From positions 117,567 through 181,566 of the forward strand of contig NZ_KQ034046.1 of the NCBI RefSeq assembly GCF_000970855.1: a stretch of DNA of 64,000 nt. Direction: 5' to 3'. The notes below the pieces were generated by a model that ran no database searches, was not told the DNA's origin, and saw only the letters and a list, made by a program, of their open reading frames with translations. Positions 17,058 to 24,767 of the stretch are shown piece after piece. Numbering within the stretch: position 1 is the first letter of the stretch; each line of letters opens with the position of its first letter. The position numbers and the translations under genes are program-made. Origin of the DNA: Lactobacillus helsingborgensis (lineage in GTDB: Bacteria > Bacillota > Bacilli > Lactobacillales > Lactobacillaceae).

Positions 17058-17975
17058 ATGATGACTAATAAAATTACTGGTGTTAATGGTCCTATTACTG
17101 GCTGGCTCGATGGTCATACCTACTTAATTGGTTTGATGGCTTATCCTATTCGGCATTCAATGTCACCGACAATGCACAATAATGCGTTTGCTAAGCTGGG
17201 CTTGAATTACACCTATCTTTGTTTTGAAGTTGGCAACGATAAATTAAAAGGCGCAGTTGACGCTATTCGCACGTTAGATATGCGTGGTTCCAACGTTTCG
17301 ATGCCTAATAAAAAAGAGGTCATTCAATACCTCGATAAATTATCACCTGCTGCTAAAATGTGTGATGCTGTTAATACTATTGTGAACGATCATGGCGTTT
17401 TGACAGGCTACACCACTGATGGTATCGGTTTTGTGCAATCACTTAAAGATGAAGGCTTTGATATTAAAGGTAAAATTATGACCTTAACCGGTGCTGGTGG
17501 TGCTGCAACACCGATAGCAGTTCAGTCAGCTTTAGATGGTGCTAAGGAAATTAGAATGTTTAACATTAGAGATAAAAATTGGCCGCAAGCTGAAAAGACT
17601 GTTAAAACTATTCGTGAAAACACTGACTGCAAGGTTTCTCTGACTGAATTATCTGATCAGGAAGCATTTAAACAATCAATTGGAGAAAGTGATATTTACT
17701 GTGATGCAACCAGCATCGGAATGAAGCCGTTTGAAGATAAGACGTTAGTTTCAGATCCATCGTGGTTCCATCAGGATATGGTGGTATTTGACACGGTTTA
17801 CTCTCCTAGAACTACTAAGTTAATGAGAGTGGCACAAGAGGCTGGAGTTAAGCATGTCTATGACGGTATCGGCATGATGATTGATCAAGGAGCAGCATCA
17901 TTTAAGCTGTGGACAGGTAAAGAGATGCCAACCGATTATATCCGTGAGATTATATTTTCAGACGACAACGATTAG
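17058..17975 (+). CDS. ydiB: Quinate/shikimate dehydrogenase, YdiB-like
   Basis: A 305-residue NAD(P)-dependent dehydrogenase of the AroE/YdiB family, interconverting shikimate with 3-dehydroshikimate and/or quinate with 3-dehydroquinate. The substrate site is complete: RHSMSP (32-37), NVSMPNK with K85, and TTD with D121. The nucleotide loop GAGGAA spans 145-150. Several stretches match E. coli YdiB (GLMAYPIRHS, MRG.NVSMPNK, LWTGK near the C-terminus), a form that accepts quinate and NAD. Context (carrier, reductase, AroD) favours catabolic use over aromatic amino-acid synthesis. Start ATG 17058 or 17061 follows AAAGGAG. It precedes aroD by 15 bp. Confidence 0.9.
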   Translation: MMTNKITGVNGPITGWLDGHTYLIGLMAYPIRHSMSPTMHNNAFAKLGLNYTYLCFEVGNDKLKGAVDAIRTLDMRGSNVSMPNKKEVIQYLDKLSPAAKMCDAVNTIVNDHGVLTGYTTDGIGFVQSLKDEGFDIKGKIMTLTGAGGAATPIAVQSALDGAKEIRMFNIRDKNWPQAEKTVKTIRENTDCKVSLTELSDQEAFKQSIGESDIYCDATSIGMKPFEDKTLVSDPSWFHQDMVVFDTVYSPRTTKLMRVAQEAGVKHVYDGIGMMIDQGAASFKLWTGKEMPTDYIREIIFSDDND

Positions 17976-17990
17976 TTGAGGGATTGACTA

Positions 17991-18749
17991 ATGGCTACTG
18001 TAAAGATTAGAAATACTATTTTAGGAGCAGGACTGCCCAAAATTGCCGTCCCTAATGTCGGAATAACCGCAGAAGAAATTTTGACTGCAGCTGAAAAGAT
18101 TAAGTCTGCCAAACCTGATTTAATGGAATGGCGGATTGATTATTATGCTGCAGGAGTTAATGACTTTGACAAGCTAAATACTACTGCCAAGAAATTGCGG
18201 CAGGAAGTGGGTGAGCTGCCTATTTTGGTCACATTTCGCACAAAAAATGAAGGTGGAGTTTGCAGTCTGAATGAGGAGCAATATTTAAATTTAGTAGAAT
18301 ATGTCATTACTAATAGACTTGGTGATGCTGTTGATATTGAACTTTTCCACACTGAAAAAAGAGTAAAATCTTTAGTGAACTTAGCTCATGACTACAATGT
18401 CGTAGTAATTATGAGTAATCACGATTTTGAAAAGGTGCCAGCTAAAGACGTAATTGAATTTCGTTTACGAAAAATGGCGCAACTTGGTGCAGATGTCCCT
18501 AAGTTAGCCTGCATGCCTCATAGCGCTGCAGATGTTTTAACTCTTTTAGCAGCAACGACAGAAATGAATGCAGAAATTTCTAACCCCTTGATTACTATGG
18601 CTATGGGCGATATTGGTAAAGTTACCAGAATAGCTGGTCAAGTTTTCGGTTCTAGTTTGTCCTTTGGGACAGTGGGTCAAACCTCCGCACCGGGTCAACT
18701 ATCGATTGCAGACTTACGTAATGCAGAAAATTACTTAGCTTTATCGTAA
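17991..18749 (+). CDS. aroD: Type I 3-dehydroquinate dehydratase
   Basis: Converts 3-dehydroquinate to 3-dehydroshikimate through a Schiff base. The 252-residue protein has the type I active-site residues: H144 in MSNHDF and K171 in VPKLACMP, plus MEWRID near residue 45 and the late FGTVGQTSAPGQ segment. It is the last gene of the operon, directly behind the YdiB-like dehydrogenase, as in E. coli (adjacent ydiB and aroD). With the dehydrogenase it can link quinate to dehydroshikimate, the probable feed to the flavoprotein reductase. A strong terminator follows. Confidence 0.95.
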   Translation: MATVKIRNTILGAGLPKIAVPNVGITAEEILTAAEKIKSAKPDLMEWRIDYYAAGVNDFDKLNTTAKKLRQEVGELPILVTFRTKNEGGVCSLNEEQYLNLVEYVITNRLGDAVDIELFHTEKRVKSLVNLAHDYNVVVIMSNHDFEKVPAKDVIEFRLRKMAQLGADVPKLACMPHSAADVLTLLAATTEMNAEISNPLITMAMGDIGKVTRIAGQVFGSSLSFGTVGQTSAPGQLSIADLRNAENYLALS

Positions 18750-18773
18750 AATTTCTTAAAATAAGAGGTATTT

Positions 18774-18811
18774 TTGAGTTAGCTTTAAATATTAAGGCTA
18801 ACTCTTTTTTA
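18774..18811 (+). terminator. Terminator after aroD
   Basis: GAGTTAGC (18776-18783) pairs with GCTAACTC (18797-18804), followed by six T. Confidence 0.85.
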
Positions 18812-18902
18812 GTTAAAACTAAATTTATGTGCAAAATAAGTGTTAAACTTTTTAATAATAATATTAAGTATTTTCAGGGTAACTTTAGTATTGGAGAAAT
18901 GT

Positions 18903-19141
18903 ATGACCACAAACGAGAACATTGAGTGGTTTAAAAACGCTCAGTACGGCATGATGATCCATTGGGGTTTTCTTACCGCGATCAAAACTGGAAAGCGCCT
19001 ATGACAATTGCTCATTACCGCAAGCACTTAAATAGTCTGGGAATCAATTACCTTTTAAACGTTGGACTTGATGGTCTGGGCAGAGTTCCTGTGCCAGCGC
19101 AAGAAAACATTAGGGCGGCAGCAAAATTGTTTGCAAAATAA
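18903..19141 (+). pseudogene. Remnant of a GH29 alpha-L-fucosidase
   Basis: ATG 18903, behind TTGGAGAAAT, opens a 33-codon reading frame with the GH29 start (NIEWFKNAQYGMMIHWG) that stops at 19001-19003. In another frame, beginning near 18978, comes the start DQNWKAPMT and a GH29-like C-terminal part (NYLLNVGLDGLGRVPVPAQENIR) that ends at 19141. Most of the catalytic barrel, some hundreds of residues, is missing. This is an internal deletion plus frameshift, so the gene is dead. It shows that an ancestor could cleave fucose from glycans. Confidence 0.8.
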
Positions 19142-19172
19142 TAAAAAGGCGCATCATAATTCGATGCGCCTT
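19142..19172 (-). terminator. Terminator of the antitoxin gene
   Basis: AAGGCGCATC (19146-19155) and GATGCGCCTT (19163-19172) form a perfect 10-bp stem; on the minus strand a T run follows. It lies 30 bp past the antitoxin stop codon and directly behind the fucosidase remnant. Confidence 0.8.
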
Positions 19173-19201
19173 AATTAATGAAAGTAATTCTAATCAAAAC
19201 A

Positions 19202-19435
19202 TCAGCTGAATAAATTTCCTTTGATTTCATCAAAATTATAGTGCTTTGACTTTTCAGCTTTTTTAATTTCGTTTACCAGCTCAAGAGCAGTAGTAAATTC
19301 ATCATATTCTTCGATATCTATGAGTGCAAATTTGCCATAGCCATTTTTGGTGAGAAAAACTGGATTATCTTTTTTAACTTTATCAAGGACTTTATTGTAA
19401 TTTCTTAATGCTGAAACAGGTTGGATTTGTAACAT
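19202..19435 (-). CDS. Phd/YefM-type antitoxin, without a partner
   Basis: A 77-residue protein from ATG 19435 (MLQIQPVSALRNYNKVLDKV pattern); the ribosome site AAGAGAG fits this start better than the ATG at 19441. The N-terminal DNA-binding fold with PVSALRNYN and FLTKNGYGKFALIDIEEYDEF is typical of Phd/YefM antitoxins, which bind their own promoter and neutralise a RelE/Doc-type toxin. No toxin gene is found on either side: downstream is a terminator, and upstream 319 bp are empty. It is either an orphan regulator, an anti-addiction protein or the remains of a TA pair. Confidence 0.8.
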   Translation of the reverse strand: MLQIQPVSALRNYNKVLDKVKKDNPVFLTKNGYGKFALIDIEEYDEFTTALELVNEIKKAEKSKHYNFDEIKGNLFS

Positions 19436-19456
19436 GAGCATCACTCTCTTAGACAA

Positions 19457-19775
19457 ATATTGTACATTATTTAACTAAAAATTTACAGCATAATAATGAA
19501 CAGAATTAATAAACGCCATTTTTTTAAGTTTTTCATTACTGTCTGGTATTAGACTAATTAGTTGTTAGACAAAGGATAAGATTCCTCACATAAATGAGGT
19601 TAATAGCATATTTTCTGTAGATGATGTGCCCAACTGATATTTAAAAGAAACCATTTTATTGGTATATGAGTGTATAACGACAAAAATTTATTAGAAAAAG
19701 ACTTAGAAAAGTAGTTTATTCATCAAAAAAGCAGGCATACAAATATATGCCTGCTTTTTTAACTATTTATGTTAG
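19457..19775. other. Empty stretch
   Basis: About 320 bp of AT-rich sequence. Apart from the terminator at 19725-19760 and a small hairpin around CCTCACATAAATGAGG near 19574, nothing was recognised, and in particular no toxin gene. Confidence 0.5.
19725..19760. terminator. Bidirectional terminator downstream of the cytochrome-b5-like gene
   Basis: AAAAAAGCAGGCATA (19725-19739) is fully complementary to TATGCCTGCTTTTTT (19746-19760). It lies just past the stop of the minus-strand b5-like gene. Confidence 0.9.
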
Positions 19776-20006
19776 TTAATCTTCGTAAGTACCGACTTTT
19801 TTCAGGTTACCCAAGACACTTTCACCGTGAGGTGATTGTCCTATTGCTACAGTCAAGTCGCGTCCTGCTAGGTTACCATGGTGCTCACCATCAGTCCAGT
19901 GCGGATTACCAGTAACATCATATACGACGCCTTTGATTGCTACATAGGCTGGATTACCATTTTTGCCATCGTATTTTGCTAAAGATTCTTTTGTAAATTT
20001 TTCCAT
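19776..20006 (-). CDS. Small cytochrome-b5-like haem/steroid-binding domain protein
   Basis: A 76-residue single-domain protein beginning KFTKESLAKYDGKNGNPAYVAIKG, followed by VVYDVTGNPHW and a Gly/His-rich loop (GEHHGNLAGRDLT) and SPHGESVL. This is the bacterial branch of the cytochrome b5-like family. The classic HPGG haem motif is changed to HHGNLAG, but His residues for axial ligation remain. No signal peptide. The ribosome site AAGGAGGATAATT is strong. Lactobacilli do not make haem, so it may bind exogenous haem or another hydrophobic ligand. The redox partner is unknown and its neighbours give no clue. Confidence 0.75.
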   Translation of the reverse strand: MEKFTKESLAKYDGKNGNPAYVAIKGVVYDVTGNPHWTDGEHHGNLAGRDLTVAIGQSPHGESVLGNLKKVGTYED

Positions 20007-20076
20007 TGGAATTATCCTCCTTCCGAATACACTTACTAATTGTCACCTACATTATAAGCTCAAAAAATGGGCAAGT

Positions 20077-20964
20077 CTAATTTTTATTTTGTTCTTTTTG
20101 ATAATTAAAACGCCAGCCAGCAATATCCCATGGGGTAAAAGCTAAATCTAACTTACGTTGGTAAGCCTTTTCATAAGCTGCAACTTTTTGTTGATAGTCG
20201 CGTTTCATCATTAGCTTGGAATTTTCATTAGCAGTTAGTTTAACGTCGGGGAAAATCGGCGGTAAAACATGGACTACATATTTGGTTTGGTAAAAGTTGG
20301 GGTGGTTTTTTTCTATTTTGGCAGTTGATTGTATTTCAATAAAAGTTGAAATTACTGGTACGTTTTGCTTAGCAGCAAAATAATAGGCACCACGCTTTAA
20401 TTCCCGGGGCTTACGGTAGTTCCACCACATTTCCTGTTCTGGAAAAATCAAAACCCAGCTGTTTTGCTCTAACGCATCATGCAGATGACGAGGAAATTCC
20501 GTACCCACATAGCTTGGAACTTGAATTAGGGGAATAGTGCCAACGTAGTTCATTAAGTAGCATAAAATTCCGGGTAATTTCAAGTTGGTATCTTCGATTG
20601 CAATTGTTAAAGAATGATGTGTTTTATTTGCCAGGTGCTTGATAGGCAAGGAATCAATTTGGTTAAAATGATTAGCAGTTATAATTGCTCCACCTTGTGG
20701 TAAATTAGCCAGATTTTCCAGACCGGTGAACGTAGTAGATGAAGTTAAGAAATGGGTCAAGCTATTAAAGAATAAGTGGCCAATCCGGTCATTTATCTTG
20801 CCTTTAATTGTTTTTTGCTCTTGCCAAAAATTGTTGACTAGATCTTTACTTTCATTCAGAGATAAAACTGGATCACCGACTTCGACTTTTGCATTCCAGT
20901 TGCCATTTTTTACAGCGTTTTCAATGTTCTGGATAACTTGTTCACGATTGTCACCAATAATCAT
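20077..20964 (-). CDS. Lysophospholipid/glycolipid acyltransferase (PlsC family)
   Basis: A 295-residue protein with the acyltransferase H-x4-D motif in TANHFNQIDSLP (about 97-108) and the FPEQ segment near 171 corresponding to the glycerolipid-binding motif. The first 60 residues have no known domain. It transfers acyl groups to a lipid or glycolipid acceptor at the membrane face. The ATG overlaps the stop of the preceding GT8 gene by 4 bp, so they are translationally coupled. It is the last gene of a minus-strand set acyltransferase-GT8-GT8-acyltransferase, which suggests assembly of an acylated cell-envelope glycolipid or glycopolymer. Confidence 0.85.
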   Translation of the reverse strand: MIIGDNREQVIQNIENAVKNGNWNAKVEVGDPVLSLNESKDLVNNFWQEQKTIKGKINDRIGHLFFNSLTHFLTSSTTFTGLENLANLPQGGAIITANHFNQIDSLPIKHLANKTHHSLTIAIEDTNLKLPGILCYLMNYVGTIPLIQVPSYVGTEFPRHLHDALEQNSWVLIFPEQEMWWNYRKPRELKRGAYYFAAKQNVPVISTFIEIQSTAKIEKNHPNFYQTKYVVHVLPPIFPDVKLTANENSKLMMKRDYQQKVAAYEKAYQRKLDLAFTPWDIAGWRFNYQKEQNKN

Positions 20965-21908
20965 AAACTGACAGGTCCTTGCTTTTTCACATTTGCCCAG
21001 TTATGAGGGTCATTAATAGTTTTATCTTCTTTAGCCAGCATGTGATCTAATTTATGTCGATCTTCATCACGTTGCTGATCAGTGTAATTATTGAGTTCTC
21101 TTAAGAGTTCCTCATAAAACTTGGTTTCTTTTGCACTATTCCAGAAATACTTTTCGTATTGAATGTTTTTGAAATGCCAAGGCTTAAAGAAAAGGTTGTA
21201 GTGAATTAAGCTGGGATTTGCCAGGGGTTCGGTATTGTCATTTGGCATTGCGTCCCATTTAGGATCAAGATGCAGTATTCTTTTATCCCCAATTTCATTT
21301 AAGTAGTCTTGATCAGGAGCGATGCAGTCAAAATGATATTTTGTCAGCAAATGCATAAAGTGATCAATAAAGTGCTCGTCGCGAAAAGCTTTGCAGTTTA
21401 AAACCAACATTCCAGAATTAATGTACTTCTTGGGATCTAAAACCAGCACTTCTTTAATATAAGCAACCATTTTTGCTACGTATTGAATTGAAGAATCTGT
21501 ACAGGCAGCAAACAAATGATTGCCAAGTTCAGTATCATATAATTTACCAATATCATCATTAACGACAGTGTCGCTGTCAATGTAAATAGCTTTATCATAT
21601 TGCGGGAAAAGATCAGGAATGAATAAGCGGTAAAAAATTGACATAGTAAAGAAATCAGCCCGCAGGAAGTTTTCAGTCCGATTTTGAATAGGCGCAACTA
21701 TTTCATCATTAATTTTAAAAAACTTAACGTGAACGTTAGCAGCACCTAAAGCCTGCAAGTCTTGTTTATGCTGCTCAGATAAATCCTGACTTAAAAAGTA
21801 GACGGTGTAATCTTTAGTTTTAGCAGCATTTTGCACTAAAGAATTAAGTGATACAGCTGCATATTGAGTAAAGTCATCACTGATAGCATAAAAAACTGGA
21901 ATTGTCAT
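20961..21908 (-). CDS. Family 8 glycosyltransferase
   Basis: A 315-residue GT8 retaining glycosyltransferase using a nucleotide sugar. The fold begins IPVFYAISDDFTQYAAVSLNSL, and the metal-binding D-x-D is D111-S-D113 in AIYIDSDTVVND; the later HYNLFFKPWH segment is typical of the family. Donors in this family are usually UDP-glucose or UDP-galactose. It follows another GT8 gene by 26 bp and overlaps the acyltransferase gene downstream. Likely product: an envelope glycolipid or a glycosylated surface polymer. Confidence 0.9.
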   Translation of the reverse strand: MTIPVFYAISDDFTQYAAVSLNSLVQNAAKTKDYTVYFLSQDLSEQHKQDLQALGAANVHVKFFKINDEIVAPIQNRTENFLRADFFTMSIFYRLFIPDLFPQYDKAIYIDSDTVVNDDIGKLYDTELGNHLFAACTDSSIQYVAKMVAYIKEVLVLDPKKYINSGMLVLNCKAFRDEHFIDHFMHLLTKYHFDCIAPDQDYLNEIGDKRILHLDPKWDAMPNDNTEPLANPSLIHYNLFFKPWHFKNIQYEKYFWNSAKETKFYEELLRELNNYTDQQRDEDRHKLDHMLAKEDKTINDPHNWANVKKQGPVSL

Positions 21909-21934
21909 ATATTATTTTTCTCCAAACATTATTT

Positions 21935-22765
21935 TTATAAATTGCTTTTCACATTGAGATAGTAAGTCAGAATGTCGTCATATTCATGCAATTTTAACAC
22001 TTTATGGACCCTTGTCACATCCCAGGGCTTCACTGTTAATGTGTGAAAAATGGGCAGGAAGCGAAAACTCGTAGTAAAGTGCTGAATTACAGTGTCTGAC
22101 TGCAATTTATACTGTTCATTATAACGTCGGGGTGCAATTTTCTTCTTTCTGGCATACCGATTAAGTGCAGTTTGATCTGGCATTAAAACGGTTCTGGTCT
22201 GTAACAAGCGCCGGATTCTAGTAAATAGCTTAGTTTTCCTGATTTCAGGCAAATTAAGCAGCAATACACCGGAATTGACATAGTCAAAAACTTTGTGCTC
22301 ATGAAAATTGTGGAAAAAGAACCGTCCCCAATAATCAAGGACACCTGCAAACTCAAAACCGGCTAAGTCTTGCTCATAAAAGCTGACTAAGCTGCGCCTA
22401 ATAATCACATCAGCGTCAAGATAAAGTATTTTGTTTGGTAGTTGAGGAATTTCATCCGCAAATAGTCTCAGCATCGCATAAGGGGTAAAGTGTGTGCTCA
22501 TGTTGGCTATTAATGGTTCTCTGACAAATAAGCCGGTGCAGTCCATTAATTTTAAAGTGCTATGAGGATTTTGCTTTACCAAAAGAGATTTTAAATAGTC
22601 CGCTGCGTGTTTGCTAAAGGGCTTAAACTTTTTATGAAAGCTTTGCGTGTACATCGTTAGAATGTAAATGTGGAGTTCTTCTGCGCCGCTGTTTTTTAAT
22701 AAAGAAAGAGTGGCGATAAGAATGCCATCTTCGGCGTTATGATCACCGCAAAAAAGAATATTCAT
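21935..22765 (-). CDS. Family 8 glycosyltransferase
   Basis: A 276-residue GT8 protein with MNILFCGDHNAEDGILIATLSLL at the start and the D-x-D motif D117-A-D119 in ILYLDADVIIRR. Near the C-terminus IQHFTTSFRF and VKPWDVT correspond to the acceptor-side motif. The start follows AAGGAGTTCTAA. It is 10 bp behind the first acyltransferase gene. The divergence between the two GT8 proteins points to two successive sugar additions rather than a simple duplicate. Confidence 0.9.
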   Translation of the reverse strand: MNILFCGDHNAEDGILIATLSLLKNSGAEELHIYILTMYTQSFHKKFKPFSKHAADYLKSLLVKQNPHSTLKLMDCTGLFVREPLIANMSTHFTPYAMLRLFADEIPQLPNKILYLDADVIIRRSLVSFYEQDLAGFEFAGVLDYWGRFFFHNFHEHKVFDYVNSGVLLLNLPEIRKTKLFTRIRRLLQTRTVLMPDQTALNRYARKKKIAPRRYNEQYKLQSDTVIQHFTTSFRFLPIFHTLTVKPWDVTRVHKVLKLHEYDDILTYYLNVKSNL

Positions 22766-22775
22766 TTAGAACTCC

Positions 22776-23540
22776 TTAATTTATTTTTTGATAAGTGCAA
22801 TACTCGTAATCGCTCAAAAGAGCGCGTTTTTGCATTGCTTGGTAGATTTGGCTGTGCAGCTTTTTTTGCGCCTGCTTTTTATTAAGATTTGTATCTGGAT
22901 AAAAAGGGCCGTCTATGTAAACTGTCATTTTCGGCTTTTTGCCTCTTTTAGGCTTGGAATAAGTAGTTGTCATGGCAAAGCTGGGAGCAGCTAACATAAC
23001 AGGAAAGTGCATGCTAGTGGCAGGAAAGGGCCTAATTTTAGTGTAATAAGGCCAGACATGAGCTTCAGGGTAAATAACAACTACTTTTTTAGCTTTAATG
23101 ACGGCAGTGACAGCTTTAATCAGTTTACCAGATTGGTTTAGGTTCTGACCCACTGGCAGCCCAAAATAGGGCAAAACCAACTTGCCTAAAATTGGGAGAC
23201 TCCAGTTTGCTTGTGAGCCGATAGCATAATAATCTGAGGTAGAAATAATGCTGAGTGGCAAAACGACATCACCGAAGGCTTGTGTATGGTTGCCGTATAT
23301 AAAATAACCTTGACCATTTAGCAGCGATAATTTGCTTTTGCCGACAATGCGTATCCGCAGAATTAAACGAATATAGATAATACTGATTAAATGAGCAAGA
23401 AAGCGCACAATTTTGGACCAAATTCTGCCACCAAGTGAGTGAGGAAAGATAGTGTAATTCTCAGGCAAATGATATTCTTGGCTCTTAGTGACCACTACAT
23501 CATCAGTTAAATGCTGGTAGTAGTATTTATGTTTACCCAT
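22776..23540 (-). CDS. 1-acylglycerol-3-phosphate acyltransferase-like protein
   Basis: A 254-residue membrane-associated PlsC-fold protein with a hydrophobic segment near residues 40-65. The expected H-x4-D motif appears as NHTQAFGD, with five residues between His and Asp, so the spacing is unusual. The later YPEAHVWPY matches the family's substrate-binding motif. It is the first gene of the minus-strand four-gene set, read from ATG 23540 behind GAAGGG. It acylates a lysophosphatidic or glycolipid acceptor if active; the shifted motif leaves activity uncertain. Confidence 0.75.
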   Translation of the reverse strand: MGKHKYYYQHLTDDVVVTKSQEYHLPENYTIFPHSLGGRIWSKIVRFLAHLISIIYIRLILRIRIVGKSKLSLLNGQGYFIYGNHTQAFGDVVLPLSIISTSDYYAIGSQANWSLPILGKLVLPYFGLPVGQNLNQSGKLIKAVTAVIKAKKVVVIYPEAHVWPYYTKIRPFPATSMHFPVMLAAPSFAMTTTYSKPKRGKKPKMTVYIDGPFYPDTNLNKKQAQKKLHSQIYQAMQKRALLSDYEYCTYQKIN

Positions 23541-23943
23541 GAAACCCTTCTTTCAATACAGTCATTAAGTAATTCTATCATGAATTATACCAGATTAAAA
23601 AGGGGCCTAAAGGGTTCTAAAAAAGAGCTAAATTGAGTATAAAAATATTTTCATATAGTAAATGATTAATTTGTTATTTGGCTCCATTTACTAATTTGTA
23701 TATAAAAAGATTCTACCCTTAAATTCTACTCTCTTAGCGGTTAAAAAATGGTATAAATTACTATTTTTATAAAAATAATTTCAGTCTGACAATAATTTTC
23801 AGCGTGCTTAGTGATTAATAATAGTTCATTAAATTTGTAAATACATAATATTTAAGGCGGCAACAATAAATGCTTATTTAGCAGTTGACATTATATTTTA
23901 TCACTACTAAAATGGTGTTATGTAATTACAAAAGGAGAACAAA
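23541..23943. other. Intergenic region before deoC
   Basis: 403 bp between divergent genes. The deoC promoter is at 23885-23913. The rest is AT-rich with no gene, RNA or strong repeat recognised. Confidence 0.5.
23885..23913 (+). promoter_or_regulatory. Sigma-A promoter of deoC
   Basis: TTGACA (23885-23890), a 17-bp spacer and TAAAAT (23908-23913), about 30 bp before the deoC start. Confidence 0.75.
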
Positions 23944-24651
23944 ATGAAATATACAATTGATGACTTTGCCCGTTTGATTGATCATACTAATTTACATGCT
24001 GATGCGACAGAAGATGATATGAAAAAACTTTGTGCAGAAGCTAAAAAATACCATTTTAAAATGGTAGCTATTAACCAGGTACAATCACATTTTTGTGCAG
24101 AACAATTAAAAGGAACTGATATTGATACTGGCGCTGCTATCAGCTTTCCTTTAGGCCAAACAACAGTAGCCTGCAAATTGGCGGAAACTGAAGACGCTTT
24201 AAAAAATGGTGCTAATGAAATCGATTATGTCGTTAATTTAACGCAAGTCAGAGCTCATAACTGGGCTTATATTGAAGATGAAATGCAAAAAATGGTAAAG
24301 CTCTGCCATCAGCATCAGGTACCATGTAAAGTTATTTTTGAAACTTGCTATTTAACTAAAGCAGAAATTAAACAACTCGCTTTAGTAGCTAGAAAGGTCA
24401 AACCCGATTTTATTAAGACTTCTACCGGTTTTGGTACTGCTGGTGCAACAGTGGAAAATGTCAGGTTAATGAAAGAAACCGTAGGCCCAGATGTCAAGGT
24501 CAAGGCTGCAGGCGGAATACGCAATACTGATGACTTTTTGGCTATGATTGCTGCTGGGGCTGAGCGTATTGGTACTAGTTCTGGTGTCAAAATCATTGAG
24601 GCGTTAAAAAAGCGTTTTGCAGAAGACGGTATTAGTGCCATTGAAATATAA
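23944..24651 (+). CDS. deoC: Deoxyribose-phosphate aldolase
   Basis: Cleaves 2-deoxyribose 5-phosphate to glyceraldehyde 3-phosphate and acetaldehyde, in deoxynucleoside salvage. The 235-residue class I aldolase has the Schiff-base lysine K158 in FIKTSTGFG and the second lysine K187 in [10 protein letters not shown]. Length and order match the family. The ribosome site AAAGGAG is strong and a good promoter lies upstream. It stands alone rather than with a deo phosphorylase operon; a GntR regulator follows on the same strand after a terminator-like hairpin. Confidence 0.95.
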   Translation: MKYTIDDFARLIDHTNLHADATEDDMKKLCAEAKKYHFKMVAINQVQSHFCAEQLKGTDIDTGAAISFPLGQTTVACKLAETEDALKNGANEIDYVVNLTQVRAHNWAYIEDEMQKMVKLCHQHQVPCKVIFETCYLTKAEIKQLALVARKVKPDFIKTSTGFGTAGATVENVRLMKETVGPDVKVKAAGGIRNTDDFLAMIAAGAERIGTSSGVKIIEALKKRFAEDGISAIEI

Positions 24652-24659
24652 TTAATTAG

Positions 24660-24710
24660 TAAGCCGCTGTGAAGCTGAAAGGTCTTTCTTACTTTACACT
24701 GGCTTTTTGC
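24660..24710 (+). terminator. Probable terminator after deoC
   Basis: AAGCCGCTGTGAAG pairs imperfectly with CTTTACACTGGCTT, followed by a T run. Confidence 0.6.
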
Positions 24711-24767
24711 ATGATATAGTAAATAATTGTAATGACATTATTAGTAATCTGAAAATGGTGGGGTAAA

